Positions 16,601 through 23,711 of a DNA stretch of 23,711 nucleotides are shown in pieces. Source of the DNA: JAWLFY01 sp964462125 (GTDB lineage: Bacteria > Planctomycetota > Planctomycetia > Pirellulales > Pirellulaceae); contig CAYWXT010000065.1 of the NCBI GenBank assembly GCA_964462125.1, forward strand, positions 1-23,711, read 5' to 3'. Each line of letters opens with the position of its first letter. Within the stretch, counting starts at the first letter, position 1. The position numbers and the translations under genes were made by a program. Under the pieces are notes generated by a model. It did not search any database. It saw nothing but the letters and a program-made list of their open reading frames with translations, and was not told the origin of the DNA.

Positions 16601-18863
16601 CACGCCGGTTGCGCCGTTCGACAAGCTGCACCTTCCGCGATTCAAACGCCGCGTAGACATCGTCCCGCCGCTGAGCCAATTGAATGATGAAGTCATCAAA
16701 CTCGGCGAATCGGCCTTCCAGTTCCTCCAGTTGGACCATCACCTTGGTGAGGTACTCGTCGCACTTTTCCGGTGAGTCACAGACATCGAGATAACCGGAC
16801 GTGGTTTGCTCAAGCAGCCTGAGTTGCGAGGCGAATTCGGCCCTGCCTTCGACACTGACCAATTCGGTGATGCGACCCTTGAGTCCGCTCCGGACACGAT
16901 TGAGCGACGCAAAGACGTCACCGATGGCGTCGATGATCTCGGTTCGCTCGGTGGCATCGTCGATCCGCAAGTTGCTCACTGTCTCGGTCAGCAGCTCCAG
17001 TTGGGCGCCGGCCTCATCGATCTGGTCCTCCAGTTGCCGGGCCTCGGAAACGGTCTTCACCTCCCCGATCCGGCCGTCTGCTTGGGCAACCCGATCGCGG
17101 TAGGGGTCGAGCGCCCCGGGGGAAAGCAGGAAATCGACACAGCGATGACTGAGCCGCTGAGCCCGCTCCGCCGTCGTCTCCTCCAGCCGCTCGACCACTT
17201 CCGTGTCGACATACTTAAGTTCCCGGAGCCCCAGGGCGTGCCCGCGCTGCTCGCGCAGCTTTGCCAATGCCGACACAAAGTCGTCGATCGATTCAAACCG
17301 GCCGCGGTCAATCTGTTTGATCAGCTCATCGACGGCTGTTCGAACCGCCTCGGTCTTGGCTTCCGTGTCGCGCCGAATGCGGACGACCTTTTCGAATTCC
17401 TCGGTCGCCGACTCCGCGGTCTCGCGGATCTTTTGCAGCGGCTCACTGAGCCGTTCCGTTTCCGGCTTGTCGATCCAGAAGTAGCTGTCGAGAATATCCG
17501 CCGCCCGCTTGGCCAGATCGACGTACAAGCCGTCGTAGCTGTCGTCCTTCTCGACTAACTGCAGCAACTCACTGGATTCCGCCATGCACCGCACAATTTC
17601 CTTGTTGCCGATCTTGAACAGCAGCGAATCGGTTTGGTTTTCCGGGACATGGTCCAGGCTTACATAGGGTGTTTGCCAGATCTGGATCGCGTGGTGCTTC
17701 TGCGGCTCCTCCTGGGCGCGGAAGCAAACCATTTCGCCGCCGGAAAACAGCGTCTGTCCGTGGCAGATCAGCGGCGTATCGACACTTTGCCGGATCAGGT
17801 TGTAGCGGAGTTGGACGTAGGTGCCGGTGTCCGGGTTGTAAAACAGGTATAGGTAGTCTTCCCCGTTTGGCGCCGCGACGGTGCGTTGAAACCGCATGTC
17901 GCTCAAGCCGTGGTCGAAACGTTTGAAGTCGCCGGTTTGCAGGTAGTACCCACCGGGAAAGATCAAGCCTTGGTCCCCCGGCAGCATTACGCAGGCATGT
18001 TCGATTTCGTCCAGCCGCATCGCCTGGCCGAGCTTGCCGTTGTAAACCAAATAGCGGGTCGCCGACTCCTGATAGGGCCGGATCTTCAGCAGCACCAAAT
18101 TGCCGACGACGGCGTAGTGGATCTCGGCGTCATCGAGTGTCTGATCGGGATTATCAACGGGTTCGCTGTATATCCCTTCGCCGCTCTCGGTATTGTTTTC
18201 GATTTTGATCGAGAGATCACCGCCGACGGTTTCGACAAACACGCGGTCCTCGATCGAGACGTGCGGGTGGGATCCGTAGTGATGTTGATCTCGGGTCGTC
18301 CGTTTCCAGTGGAATTCGTGTTGCTCCGGATCGCGGACCTCATGTTCACTGCGGTTGTCGAGATATTCCAGATGATCAGCGGCGATCCGCCATTTGAACG
18401 ACTTGATATCACGGGGGGTGTTGCCGACGCTAAACACCATGTGCAGCATCGGCCCATCACGGAAGAAGCGGGCGAAGGTGGTGTGCTTGTAAAAGCGATA
18501 CAGTTCGTGGAAATCACTTTGGAAACGCTCGTCGCGAATCAGCTCGAGCGGTTCGCTGTGAAATTGCTGTGACTCAAAGCGGTATAGCGCGAACACGTCT
18601 TCGAGCTGAATGTCCGTCTTGAGTCCAAACTGGACGTTGTAGCCAAAGAGAAATCGCTCACCGACGGAAACGAGGTCACGGGGAATGCAGTTGTGCTCAG
18701 TCGTGACCCGTTCGGTCGCCAGCAACCGGGTTTCGACATTGCCGAAGACCTCGGAACGCTCGTCGTTGAGACGCTTGAGCCGTTTGCGCAGGTCGCCGGC
18801 GGCATCCCGCAAACGATGGCGAAGGACCTCATAGGTCCCGGCGGTGAGCTGCGGATCAGCCAT
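13614..18863 (-). CDS. Giant AAA+ ATPase with DUF3686 N-terminal region (annotated in relatives as DNA repair ATPase)
   Basis: This protein has 1749 residues. From the N-terminus: a basic helix (about 10-45); a beta-rich region (about 55-430, with YNVQFGLKTDIQLEDVF and LVYNGKLGQAM) that I match to DUF3686; a long coiled coil with helical bundles (about 450-850); a mostly helical section (about 900-1230); an AAA+ module; and a further coiled coil to the C-terminus (about 1570-1749). The ATPase motifs are complete: Walker A SPPGYGKTT with K1274, Walker B MIYLDDIQH with D1336/D1337, sensor N1384 in MAGNPYTESG, and a likely arginine finger in LSNRADVYN. There is no signal peptide or membrane segment. 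It is the last gene of an operon with a flotillin and a YqiJ-like protein, which suggests action at a flotillin scaffold. The DNA repair name is inherited annotation that the sequence does not prove. Confidence 0.9.
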   Translation of the reverse strand: MADPQLTAGTYEVLRHRLRDAAGDLRKRLKRLNDERSEVFGNVETRLLATERVTTEHNCIPRDLVSVGERFLFGYNVQFGLKTDIQLEDVFALYRFESQQFHSEPLELIRDERFQSDFHELYRFYKHTTFARFFRDGPMLHMVFSVGNTPRDIKSFKWRIAADHLEYLDNRSEHEVRDPEQHEFHWKRTTRDQHHYGSHPHVSIEDRVFVETVGGDLSIKIENNTESGEGIYSEPVDNPDQTLDDAEIHYAVVGNLVLLKIRPYQESATRYLVYNGKLGQAMRLDEIEHACVMLPGDQGLIFPGGYYLQTGDFKRFDHGLSDMRFQRTVAAPNGEDYLYLFYNPDTGTYVQLRYNLIRQSVDTPLICHGQTLFSGGEMVCFRAQEEPQKHHAIQIWQTPYVSLDHVPENQTDSLLFKIGNKEIVRCMAESSELLQLVEKDDSYDGLYVDLAKRAADILDSYFWIDKPETERLSEPLQKIRETAESATEEFEKVVRIRRDTEAKTEAVRTAVDELIKQIDRGRFESIDDFVSALAKLREQRGHALGLRELKYVDTEVVERLEETTAERAQRLSHRCVDFLLSPGALDPYRDRVAQADGRIGEVKTVSEARQLEDQIDEAGAQLELLTETVSNLRIDDATERTEIIDAIGDVFASLNRVRSGLKGRITELVSVEGRAEFASQLRLLEQTTSGYLDVCDSPEKCDEYLTKVMVQLEELEGRFAEFDDFIIQLAQRRDDVYAAFESRKVQLVERRNRRAESLAAAADRILKGIDTRVRSMESTDEIAAYFAGDLMVEKIRGIIGQLGELDDAVRVEDLQGRLKTIREDATLQLRDRQDLYEDGGELIRLGTQRFAVNTQPLDLTTVLRGDELCLHLTGTQYFQPLDDPALAEARELWNQELVSENGEVYRGEYLAVDLFEALRERGEAVDAKAVDAGWVQQRAGGRFDEGYAKGVHDHDAAAILRRLLEIDASIGLLRYPPDLRAASQLWFVKLLAAKERKTMTDWITGFAKLAKAYPDARPAREFHERLAELAGADQEQWGPLFGREVTSERIADYLFAQLISRPRTFIASGRAAKLWNAFVGAIPEVDRDRLLSTPLKHHEADPRRAFVLARNWAEAFLESETADDPVDPAIGYRDELAWLVLAEGVKNVRTVEAEVATTVNSLAGHHSRIRSGSMPIHYHELLGRVRHYRRNVVPRFRRLHEAKSRIVDRSREQMRLEEFKPRVLTSFVRNRLLDDVYLPMIGDNLAKQMGAAGENKRTDRMGLLLLISPPGYGKTTLMEYVANRLGVVFMKINGPAIGHGVTSLDPAEAPNAAAREEVQRLNLALEMGDNVMIYLDDIQHTHSEFLQKFISLCDATRKIEGVRDGKTRTYDLRGRRVSVVMAGNPYTESGHRFQIPDMLSNRADVYNLGEIIGNAADAFEMSYLENCLTSNPVLAPLSTAPPEDARAIILAAERDTLDGIELRSNLSVDQVREMFEVIRKLLRVRDVVLRVNRAYIRSAAQADEYRTEPPFKLQGSYRNMNRIAEKVAGVMNDAELQSLIVGSYEQDAQTLTTDNEANVLKFKELLGILTPEEQQRWDAIKYAYVESVRMSGMDSEDQAAQLMRQLASMRDGLESIRQVISRAIAVGKEAAEERMDARFDAVRQTLLASGERLAETMQAAGDQLERISERQAEPPADKPIVVQHKVPRVLADMIRGQFHLMQEWLQPILSESIDNGRDLERLAGQLDAMLERYRAVQDALSSHRPEEPS

Positions 18864-18932
18864 GGCGAATGCGACTGGGGGATTGGGACGACGGTGTGGA
18901 TGGAATGCAGCGTGCCTGGGCGGAACAATCCA

Positions 18933-20972
18933 TCACGCTTGCTTGCCGTTGCCCGCGGCGGCTGTCGCGTTCAGCAGACGCCCGGCCTTTTCATCCACGA
19001 TGTTGGCGGTCCCGGCCATGTTCAACAAGCTCGCCAACTGGCTGCGGACGTCATCGGTGTTCGCCATTCCCATCATCTTGGCGATCAGCGCCGCGATCGA
19101 CAGGTCCTTGACGCCATCGGTGTCGAGGTTGAACTGGTGGATCAATTCCGCGAGTTGCTCGCGGAAGTATTCCGCGTTGCCGTCGAAGAAGGTGTCTTTG
19201 ATGTCGGTGGCGACCTTGCTGTTGTAGACGAACCGGTCGATCGCCTTGCCCCCTTTGACCGCCGAGGTGATCTGATCGAAGAACTCGCCGTCGCCGCCGA
19301 CGATATCGATGCGGGCACTTCGGAGTGCATCGCCGACCACGCCCGCCTGGCTTTCGGCGATCCCGCGTTGCGCATCGATCGCCGCGATTTCGACGTCCTT
19401 GTCTTTCTCGAGCCGGATCTTGAACTCCTCGTGGTCCTTGCCGACGCCGTCGAGTTGCTTCATCGCCTCGGCCTTTTCCGTGATGCCGACCGCCTCGCTG
19501 TGGTACTTCTCGCGCGTGACATTCGCTTCGGCCATTCCTTCTTTTTCGAGCGCGTCGGCCTTGGCCTCCTGGACCTGGGCCTCGGCCAGTCCCGTCGCGG
19601 CGGTCTGAGCGGTTTCGGCTTCGGCCAGCATCTTCGTCGCGGCGGTTTCTTTCTCGGCCGCGTCCCGGTTGGCCTCGGCCTCGATGCGAATCTTTTCGGC
19701 GAGCAGTTCGCTGGCCTCCTTTTCGGCCTGGGCCAGTTTCGTCTGGCGGATTCGCTCCTCCTCTGCCTTCGCCTCGGCGGCGACCACCTGAACCCTCTTT
19801 TGGCGATCCGCGCCGGCAAATTCTTCGGTGTCCTTGATCCGCTCCTGTTCCTCAACGACCGACCGTTCGACGGCGACTCGTTCGCGGATCACCTCCTGGA
19901 TGTTTCGCTTTTCGACCTCGATCGCCTTGTCCTTTTCGACGTCGGCGACGCCGACGACACGGAGCCGTTCGGTCGCTTCCAGGTCGCGGTCCCGGACCAC
20001 CCGTTCCTGCTCGACCCCGTCGGTCTTTTCCTTGTTCCGCTGGGCGACCAGGATCTGTCGGTCCATGTTTTCTTCGGCCACCCCGATCTCTTCCTGGGTG
20101 ACGATGCGGGCCCGTTCCCGTTCGAGCCGCTGTTCTTCCTCGACCTTGGCGGAGGCGGCGCGTTCGCGGGCGGAGATTTCGGCGATCTCGCGCTGTTGCT
20201 TCTCCACCGCCTGGACCCGCTGCCGCTCCAACTCCAGGATCGTTTCTTCTGCCTCGACATCCTGCTTTTTGAGAACCTTTTCCTTGTCGCGGGTGAATTG
20301 GTTCTCTTTGACCTTTTCGGTTGCGGTCAACTCGGTGATCTTCTTGATCCCTTCCGCGTCCAGGATGTTGGACGGGCTGAGCATCTCCAGCGGTGTCTGT
20401 TCGAGGTAATCGATCGCCGCGTCGTCAAGCCGGTATCCGTTGAGGTCGGTTCCGATGACCTTCAGGATCTCGTCCTTGAATTTATCGCGCTGGTCATAAA
20501 GGTCGACAAAGTCAAAGTGTTTGCCGACGGTCTTGAGGGCCTCGCTGAACTTGGCGTCGAACAGTTCCCGGAGCGTATCGATTTGGCTGCAGCGTTTGGC
20601 CCCGATCGACTGAGCGACCTCCTTGACCTCTTCCATCGATTTGTCGACGCGGACGAAGAAGGCGACCTTGATGTCGGCGCGAATGTTATCGCGACAGATC
20701 AAGCCCTCGGCGCCCTGGCGATGGATCTCGAAGCTCTTGAGCGTCAGATCCATGAATTCGTACTGATGGACCATCGGCACGACCCACATGCCGTCGCCGG
20801 AAGCGACGCGGAGTCCGCCGCTGCCGGAGCGGACGATCGCCTCGTCGGGTCCCACTTTGATATAGAACCGCTTGTAGGCGATGACAACGCCAAGCAGTGC
20901 GATCAGAAACAGGGCGATGACGAGCAGGCCGAAGTCCGCGAGGAGCGAATCGGTGATCATCTGGGCGATCAT
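18933..20972 (-). CDS. Flotillin-like SPFH domain protein with extended coiled coil
   Basis: This 679-residue protein has an N-terminal membrane helix (about 11-33, LLADFGLLVIALFLIALLGV), an SPFH/band-7 domain (about 35-200, starting YKRFYIKVGPDEAIVRSGSGG), and a very long Glu/Lys/Ala-rich coiled coil (about 215-545). A C-terminal part of about 130 residues, with GGDGEFFDQITSAVKGGKAIDRF, matches the flotillin oligomerisation end. E. coli YqiK and Bacillus FloT are roughly 510-555 residues, so the coiled coil is longer here. Flotillins form membrane rings or microdomains. The ATG overlaps the stop of the upstream YqiJ-like gene (ATGA at 20969-20972), and a second ATG at 20960 is possible. The giant ATPase follows after 69 bases. 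A long open frame exists on the opposite strand but is a composition artefact. Confidence 0.94.
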   Translation of the reverse strand: MIAQMITDSLLADFGLLVIALFLIALLGVVIAYKRFYIKVGPDEAIVRSGSGGLRVASGDGMWVVPMVHQYEFMDLTLKSFEIHRQGAEGLICRDNIRADIKVAFFVRVDKSMEEVKEVAQSIGAKRCSQIDTLRELFDAKFSEALKTVGKHFDFVDLYDQRDKFKDEILKVIGTDLNGYRLDDAAIDYLEQTPLEMLSPSNILDAEGIKKITELTATEKVKENQFTRDKEKVLKKQDVEAEETILELERQRVQAVEKQQREIAEISARERAASAKVEEEQRLERERARIVTQEEIGVAEENMDRQILVAQRNKEKTDGVEQERVVRDRDLEATERLRVVGVADVEKDKAIEVEKRNIQEVIRERVAVERSVVEEQERIKDTEEFAGADRQKRVQVVAAEAKAEEERIRQTKLAQAEKEASELLAEKIRIEAEANRDAAEKETAATKMLAEAETAQTAATGLAEAQVQEAKADALEKEGMAEANVTREKYHSEAVGITEKAEAMKQLDGVGKDHEEFKIRLEKDKDVEIAAIDAQRGIAESQAGVVGDALRSARIDIVGGDGEFFDQITSAVKGGKAIDRFVYNSKVATDIKDTFFDGNAEYFREQLAELIHQFNLDTDGVKDLSIAALIAKMMGMANTDDVRSQLASLLNMAGTANIVDEKAGRLLNATAAAGNGKQA

Positions 20973-21673
20973 GGGTCTACCTTTGGGGCCGCAACAACCT
21001 TATAGACACGGCTGTCCGCGTCGTAAGCAACGATTTCGACGCGCGTGCCTTTGGGAAGGCATTCGCCGTCGGTCCGAATATTCAGGAGCAGCGGGGCCGC
21101 GTCGGTCGCGAAATTCGCCTGGCCGTACGACCGGTCGACCTCGCCGCTGGAAACGGTACAGGTGCGCCCAATCAGATCACCGGGTCCATACGTCTCGGCA
21201 GGTATAAAAATCCGATTGAGGGGCGCTGTCAAAAATTTTGTAATCCCGATTGCAATGACCCCGTTTCTGATCGCCAACAGCGAACTCGTCATCAACGTCG
21301 GCTCGTAGCGGCGGGTGTCGAAGCCGTACCAGAGGCCATAGGACAAAGCCCAGTAGATGACGATGAAGACCGCCAGCCAGAGGATCAACGGCAACCGTTC
21401 CAGATTCATCCACCGCAGCGTCGCCGCTCCAATGCCCCCCAGCAGTCCGCCATGGTTCGTCGTCTCGGGACTGAGATCCGTCTCCAGATCAAACAAGTCC
21501 CCGATTCCGGTACCGAAGTCGATCAACCCCAGCACCGCGATGAGCACATAGGCCACCAGCAAGCCGACCAAAACCGACGCCGGCCACACCGGACCGACGA
21601 AAATCTGCTCGATGAACTCGGTAAATCGCTGGCTCACGCGAACAAATCCGAACAAATGAGGAGGGCGGTTCAA
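20969..21673 (-). CDS. YqiJ/NfeD-like OB-fold inner membrane protein
   Basis: This protein of about 234 residues has three hydrophobic segments (about 28-51, 94-117 and 128-150) and a C-terminal soluble domain (165-234, DLIGRTCTVSSGEVDRSYGQ onward, ending in GTRVEIVAYDADSRVYKVV) typical of the NfeD-type OB fold. The stretch ETTNHGGLLGGIGAATLRWM followed by NLERLPLILWL resembles the same region of E. coli YqiJ. NfeD/YqiJ proteins are established partners of flotillins, and this gene's stop overlaps the flotillin ATG. The first codon of the longest frame is a TTG at 21673 without a good ribosome binding site. A GTG at 21637 (residue 13) is an alternative, so the start is uncertain. It is the first gene of the three-gene operon. 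Confidence 0.88.
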   Translation of the reverse strand: MNRPPHLFGFVRVSQRFTEFIEQIFVGPVWPASVLVGLLVAYVLIAVLGLIDFGTGIGDLFDLETDLSPETTNHGGLLGGIGAATLRWMNLERLPLILWLAVFIVIYWALSYGLWYGFDTRRYEPTLMTSSLLAIRNGVIAIGITKFLTAPLNRIFIPAETYGPGDLIGRTCTVSSGEVDRSYGQANFATDAAPLLLNIRTDGECLPKGTRVEIVAYDADSRVYKVVAAPKVDP

Positions 21674-22055
21674 TCAACCGCAGTTCACTAGCTTATCGCC
21701 AGGGCCCGGAAAAATCCGCAACAGGGCGCCCGATTGGCGAAAAAAATTGCCACGGCGCCAGTAGCCGATCGGGCGTCGGTGCGACGGGGCGGGAGAGCTT
21801 GGCTGCTGGAAAGTATGGCTGGATCGCTTTTAGCGGCTGGGAGCGTCGAACGAGCGGCGTGGCGATCTTCGTCGACTTTGACGTTCGATCGGCTGGGGGA
21901 ACCGGTGCGGGTTGCCGATGTCGGAGGGTAGCACCCGGGATGTAGGTGCCGGCCGTCGTGAGTCGACCCTCCGCGTCGATGTCACGAATCGTTTCGGCCA
22001 AGGTAGTGGCACGGATCGCCTCCACACGACACCACTCCAAGAAGCGAAGCCGAGC
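21674..22055. other. Divergent intergenic region between the flotillin operon and the SpoIIE-like gene
   Basis: These 382 bases should hold the promoters of both directions. For the minus strand a weak candidate is TTGCGG (about 21720-21715) and GATAAG (about 21696-21691), 18 bases apart. No plus-strand promoter was recognised. The plus frame of the SpoIIE-like gene is open back to 21912, but that part lacks family character. Confidence 0.4.
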
Positions 22056-23573
22056 GTGTCCAAGACGATCCCGAGCTATTTGCGTATTCATCGCGGCCCC
22101 CGCCGCGAAGCTTCCCAGAACCCAACGGCGGCGTCCGACGGGTTGCAGCAGTTCTGGCAGGCCTACACCGAGGCGACCGGCTGGCGGGTCGATACTCGCC
22201 GAGTTCGCCGCGGTGTCGATCTGACGCTTCTGCCAGCGGTCGTGACCGATGGGATGAGCGGCGCCGACGATCTCGATGCGGTGCCGCCGGTCAGCCGGTC
22301 GAGCGCCGCCCAACTGGCTCGCGCCGCAACCGTGCTGGCGAAGCAACTGCATCGTTCGCAAGAGGCCATTCGGCGGCAGGAAGCAGAATTGGCGACACGG
22401 GCCGCGGTGATCGCCAGCGACGAGGATCGCGCCGACCTGGCGAGCCGCCTGGAGGCGATCCTGCGTGATGCGGCAACGGCCTGCCGATGCGATGCGGCGG
22501 CGCTGTACCTGCTCGATGACGACACCCGCTATTTGACGACCCGAGCGGTCTCTGGGCTGCCGGCCGACCGCTTGGGCGCCGCGCCCCGAGAACTGCGTGG
22601 CAGCCGCGCTGATCTGGAAGCGCTGGTCCAGGAAGTCGTCCTGATCGACGAGGCGACCGCCGGGGGAATCGATAGCTGGCAGTTCCCGGAGCCTTTCCCC
22701 GCTGGGGTCTGTGCCTCGGTCAATGAAGGGGATTTGCCGATCGGGACGTTGTGGTTGTTTTCGAACACACCGCAGTCGTTTGCTGAGCCAGAGCGAGCCG
22801 CAGCGCGAATGGCTTCATCGCACGTGGCAACAGAAATCGCCCGGGCAGCGGCCACGACGAACCGGCTCGACGTCAACACGGCCCGGGTGGCGATCGGGGA
22901 CGCGGCCCAGTGGCAGTACCGCACGTTGCCCGTTTCCTCCGAATTGGCTCCAGGCTGGACCGCTGACGGGATGATCGAATCGAACCAGGAGTGGGCGATC
23001 GGCTGGCATACCTGGGACGTGCTGCCCGACGGCAGCCTGGTGTTCGCGCTCGCTGAAGCGGTGGACCGTTCGATGGCCGGCGGCATGGCGGCCGCCATCG
23101 CCCGCGCGGCCCTGACGGCACACTGCGGCTATCGACACACGCCGAAACAGTTGATCCAAAGGGTCGGCGATACCCTTTGGCAATCGAACTCCGGTGACCA
23201 ACTGCTCTCGCTGTTGTACGCCCGCGTCGATCCTGAAACGGGAGACGGGCAAATCGCGACGGCGGGCAAGACTCAAACAATGATCGCCAGCCGTTACGGC
23301 TACCGGCCCCTGGCCGACGGACGTAGCGAGCCACTGGGGACGCATATCGATACCCGCCCCGCTGTCGAATCGTTTCGCCTTCTGCCCGGCGAAGCGCTGC
23401 TGGCCTATGGCGACGGCCTGGTGGCCGACGGCGCGAACCAACAACTACTCGGCGAAGCCCTCCGCGGAGCCATCCGACTCGGAAGCCAAAGCCCCCTCGC
23501 CGCAATCCGCCGTGTACTCGCCGACCGCCCGCTGAGGCACGAGCGAGGGGCAGGAGCGCTGGTGCGGGAGTAG
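22056..23573 (+). CDS. GAF domain plus SpoIIE/PP2C-like phosphatase protein with degenerate metal site
   Basis: This protein has about 505 residues, numbered from the GTG at 22056. An N-terminal segment (GLQQFWQAYTEATGWRVD) leads to a helical linker (about 83-125), a GAF-like sensor domain (about 127-265, CRCDAAALYLLDDDTRYLTT), and a PP2C/SpoIIE-like domain (about 287-497, starting QYRTLPVSSELAPGW). In active relatives (RsbU, SpoIIE) the metal-binding motifs are GGDxxD and a GDVxGxG-type turn. Here they read IGWHTWD and LAEAVDRS, with His318 and a Glu where the first two aspartates belong. Only the late AYGDGL aspartate is kept. The protein may therefore be a signalling pseudophosphatase. The frame is open to a TTG at 21912 and an ATG at 21918; the GTG was chosen because recognisable sequence begins there, so the start is uncertain. 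No anti-sigma factor partner is adjacent. Confidence 0.82.
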   Translation: MSKTIPSYLRIHRGPRREASQNPTAASDGLQQFWQAYTEATGWRVDTRRVRRGVDLTLLPAVVTDGMSGADDLDAVPPVSRSSAAQLARAATVLAKQLHRSQEAIRRQEAELATRAAVIASDEDRADLASRLEAILRDAATACRCDAAALYLLDDDTRYLTTRAVSGLPADRLGAAPRELRGSRADLEALVQEVVLIDEATAGGIDSWQFPEPFPAGVCASVNEGDLPIGTLWLFSNTPQSFAEPERAAARMASSHVATEIARAAATTNRLDVNTARVAIGDAAQWQYRTLPVSSELAPGWTADGMIESNQEWAIGWHTWDVLPDGSLVFALAEAVDRSMAGGMAAAIARAALTAHCGYRHTPKQLIQRVGDTLWQSNSGDQLLSLLYARVDPETGDGQIATAGKTQTMIASRYGYRPLADGRSEPLGTHIDTRPAVESFRLLPGEALLAYGDGLVADGANQQLLGEALRGAIRLGSQSPLAAIRRVLADRPLRHERGAGALVRE

Positions 23574-23578
23574 TTGTC

Positions 23579-23711
23579 GGGTTTCGGGTTTCAGGTTTCG
23601 GGTTTCAGGTTTCAGGTTTCGGGTTTCAGGTTTCGGGTTTCAGGTTTCGGGTTTCAGGTTTCGGGTTTCGGGTTTCGGGTTTCGGGTTTCGGGTTTCGGG
23701 TTTCGGGTTTC
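23579..23711 (+). repeat. Heptamer tandem repeat (G/A)GGTTTC, 19 units, running off the window
   Basis: Nineteen uninterrupted seven-base units fill 23579-23711: 13 are GGGTTTC and 6 are AGGTTTC. The A-type units occupy positions 3, 5, 6, 8, 10 and 12, and the last seven units are all GGGTTTC. The array begins five bases after the stop codon of the SpoIIE-like gene and continues past the window edge, so its true length is unknown. Confidence 0.97.

Noticed and set aside
18693..21005. A 770-codon open frame on the plus strand opposite the flotillin gene
   Set aside because: It mirrors the Glu/Lys/Arg-rich coiled coil of the flotillin in a GC-rich genome. Its product is a low-complexity Leu/Phe/Asp/Gly-rich sequence with no recognisable domain, while the minus strand carries a clear SPFH protein.
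23579..23711. A CRISPR-like array at the window end
   Set aside because: The units are seven bases long with no spacers, so it is a simple tandem repeat.

Overview
The window looks like a piece of a planctomycete chromosome, most likely from the Pirellulales/Rhodopirellula side of the phylum. The reasons are a GC-rich sequence, a DUF1559 protein (type IV pilin-like N-terminus plus a C-terminal H-x9-DG motif, a family greatly expanded in Planctomycetota), a signal peptidase I with a cysteine-pair insertion that I recall from planctomycetes, and small hypothetical proteins of planctomycete type. The placement is inference from gene content. No rRNA, tRNA, CRISPR array, insertion sequence or phage gene was seen.

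Layout. (1) 33-4856: a hemerythrin-like protein (+) converges on a Na/phosphate symporter with a PhoU-like tail (-). Upstream of the symporter lie a DUF1559 protein (-), with a readable promoter, ribosome binding site and terminator, and a divergent NifS-like aminotransferase (+) that lacks the catalytic cysteine. (2) 4857-7460: a long structured intergenic region, a ribbon-helix-helix protein whose stop codon touches a decayed palindromic repeat, and lysA (diaminopimelate decarboxylase, enterobacterial type). (3) 7595-11313: a lipoprotein-type signal peptidase I homologue (-) divergent from fabH (+), then a TatD-like hydrolase (-), a second and intact palindromic repeat, and a small helical protein (-). 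(4) 11617-13598: a HEAT-like protein translationally coupled to a single-pass membrane protein (+). (5) 13614-21673: a minus-strand operon of a YqiJ/NfeD-like membrane protein, a long flotillin and a 1749-residue coiled-coil AAA+ ATPase of the DUF3686 type. (6) 22056-23711: a GAF plus SpoIIE-like phosphatase protein with degenerate metal ligands (+), followed by 19 units of a heptamer repeat running off the end of the window.

The best candidate for a little-described system is the YqiJ-like/flotillin/giant AAA+ operon. It pairs a membrane scaffold with a very large cytosolic ATPase and takes up about a third of the window. Flotillin plus NfeD/YqiJ pairing is established; what the ATPase does with them is not known to me. 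The remaining genes are mostly single housekeeping or accessory genes with no shared pathway, although three of them (NifS-like, SpoIIE-like, signal peptidase-like) depart from their families in informative ways.
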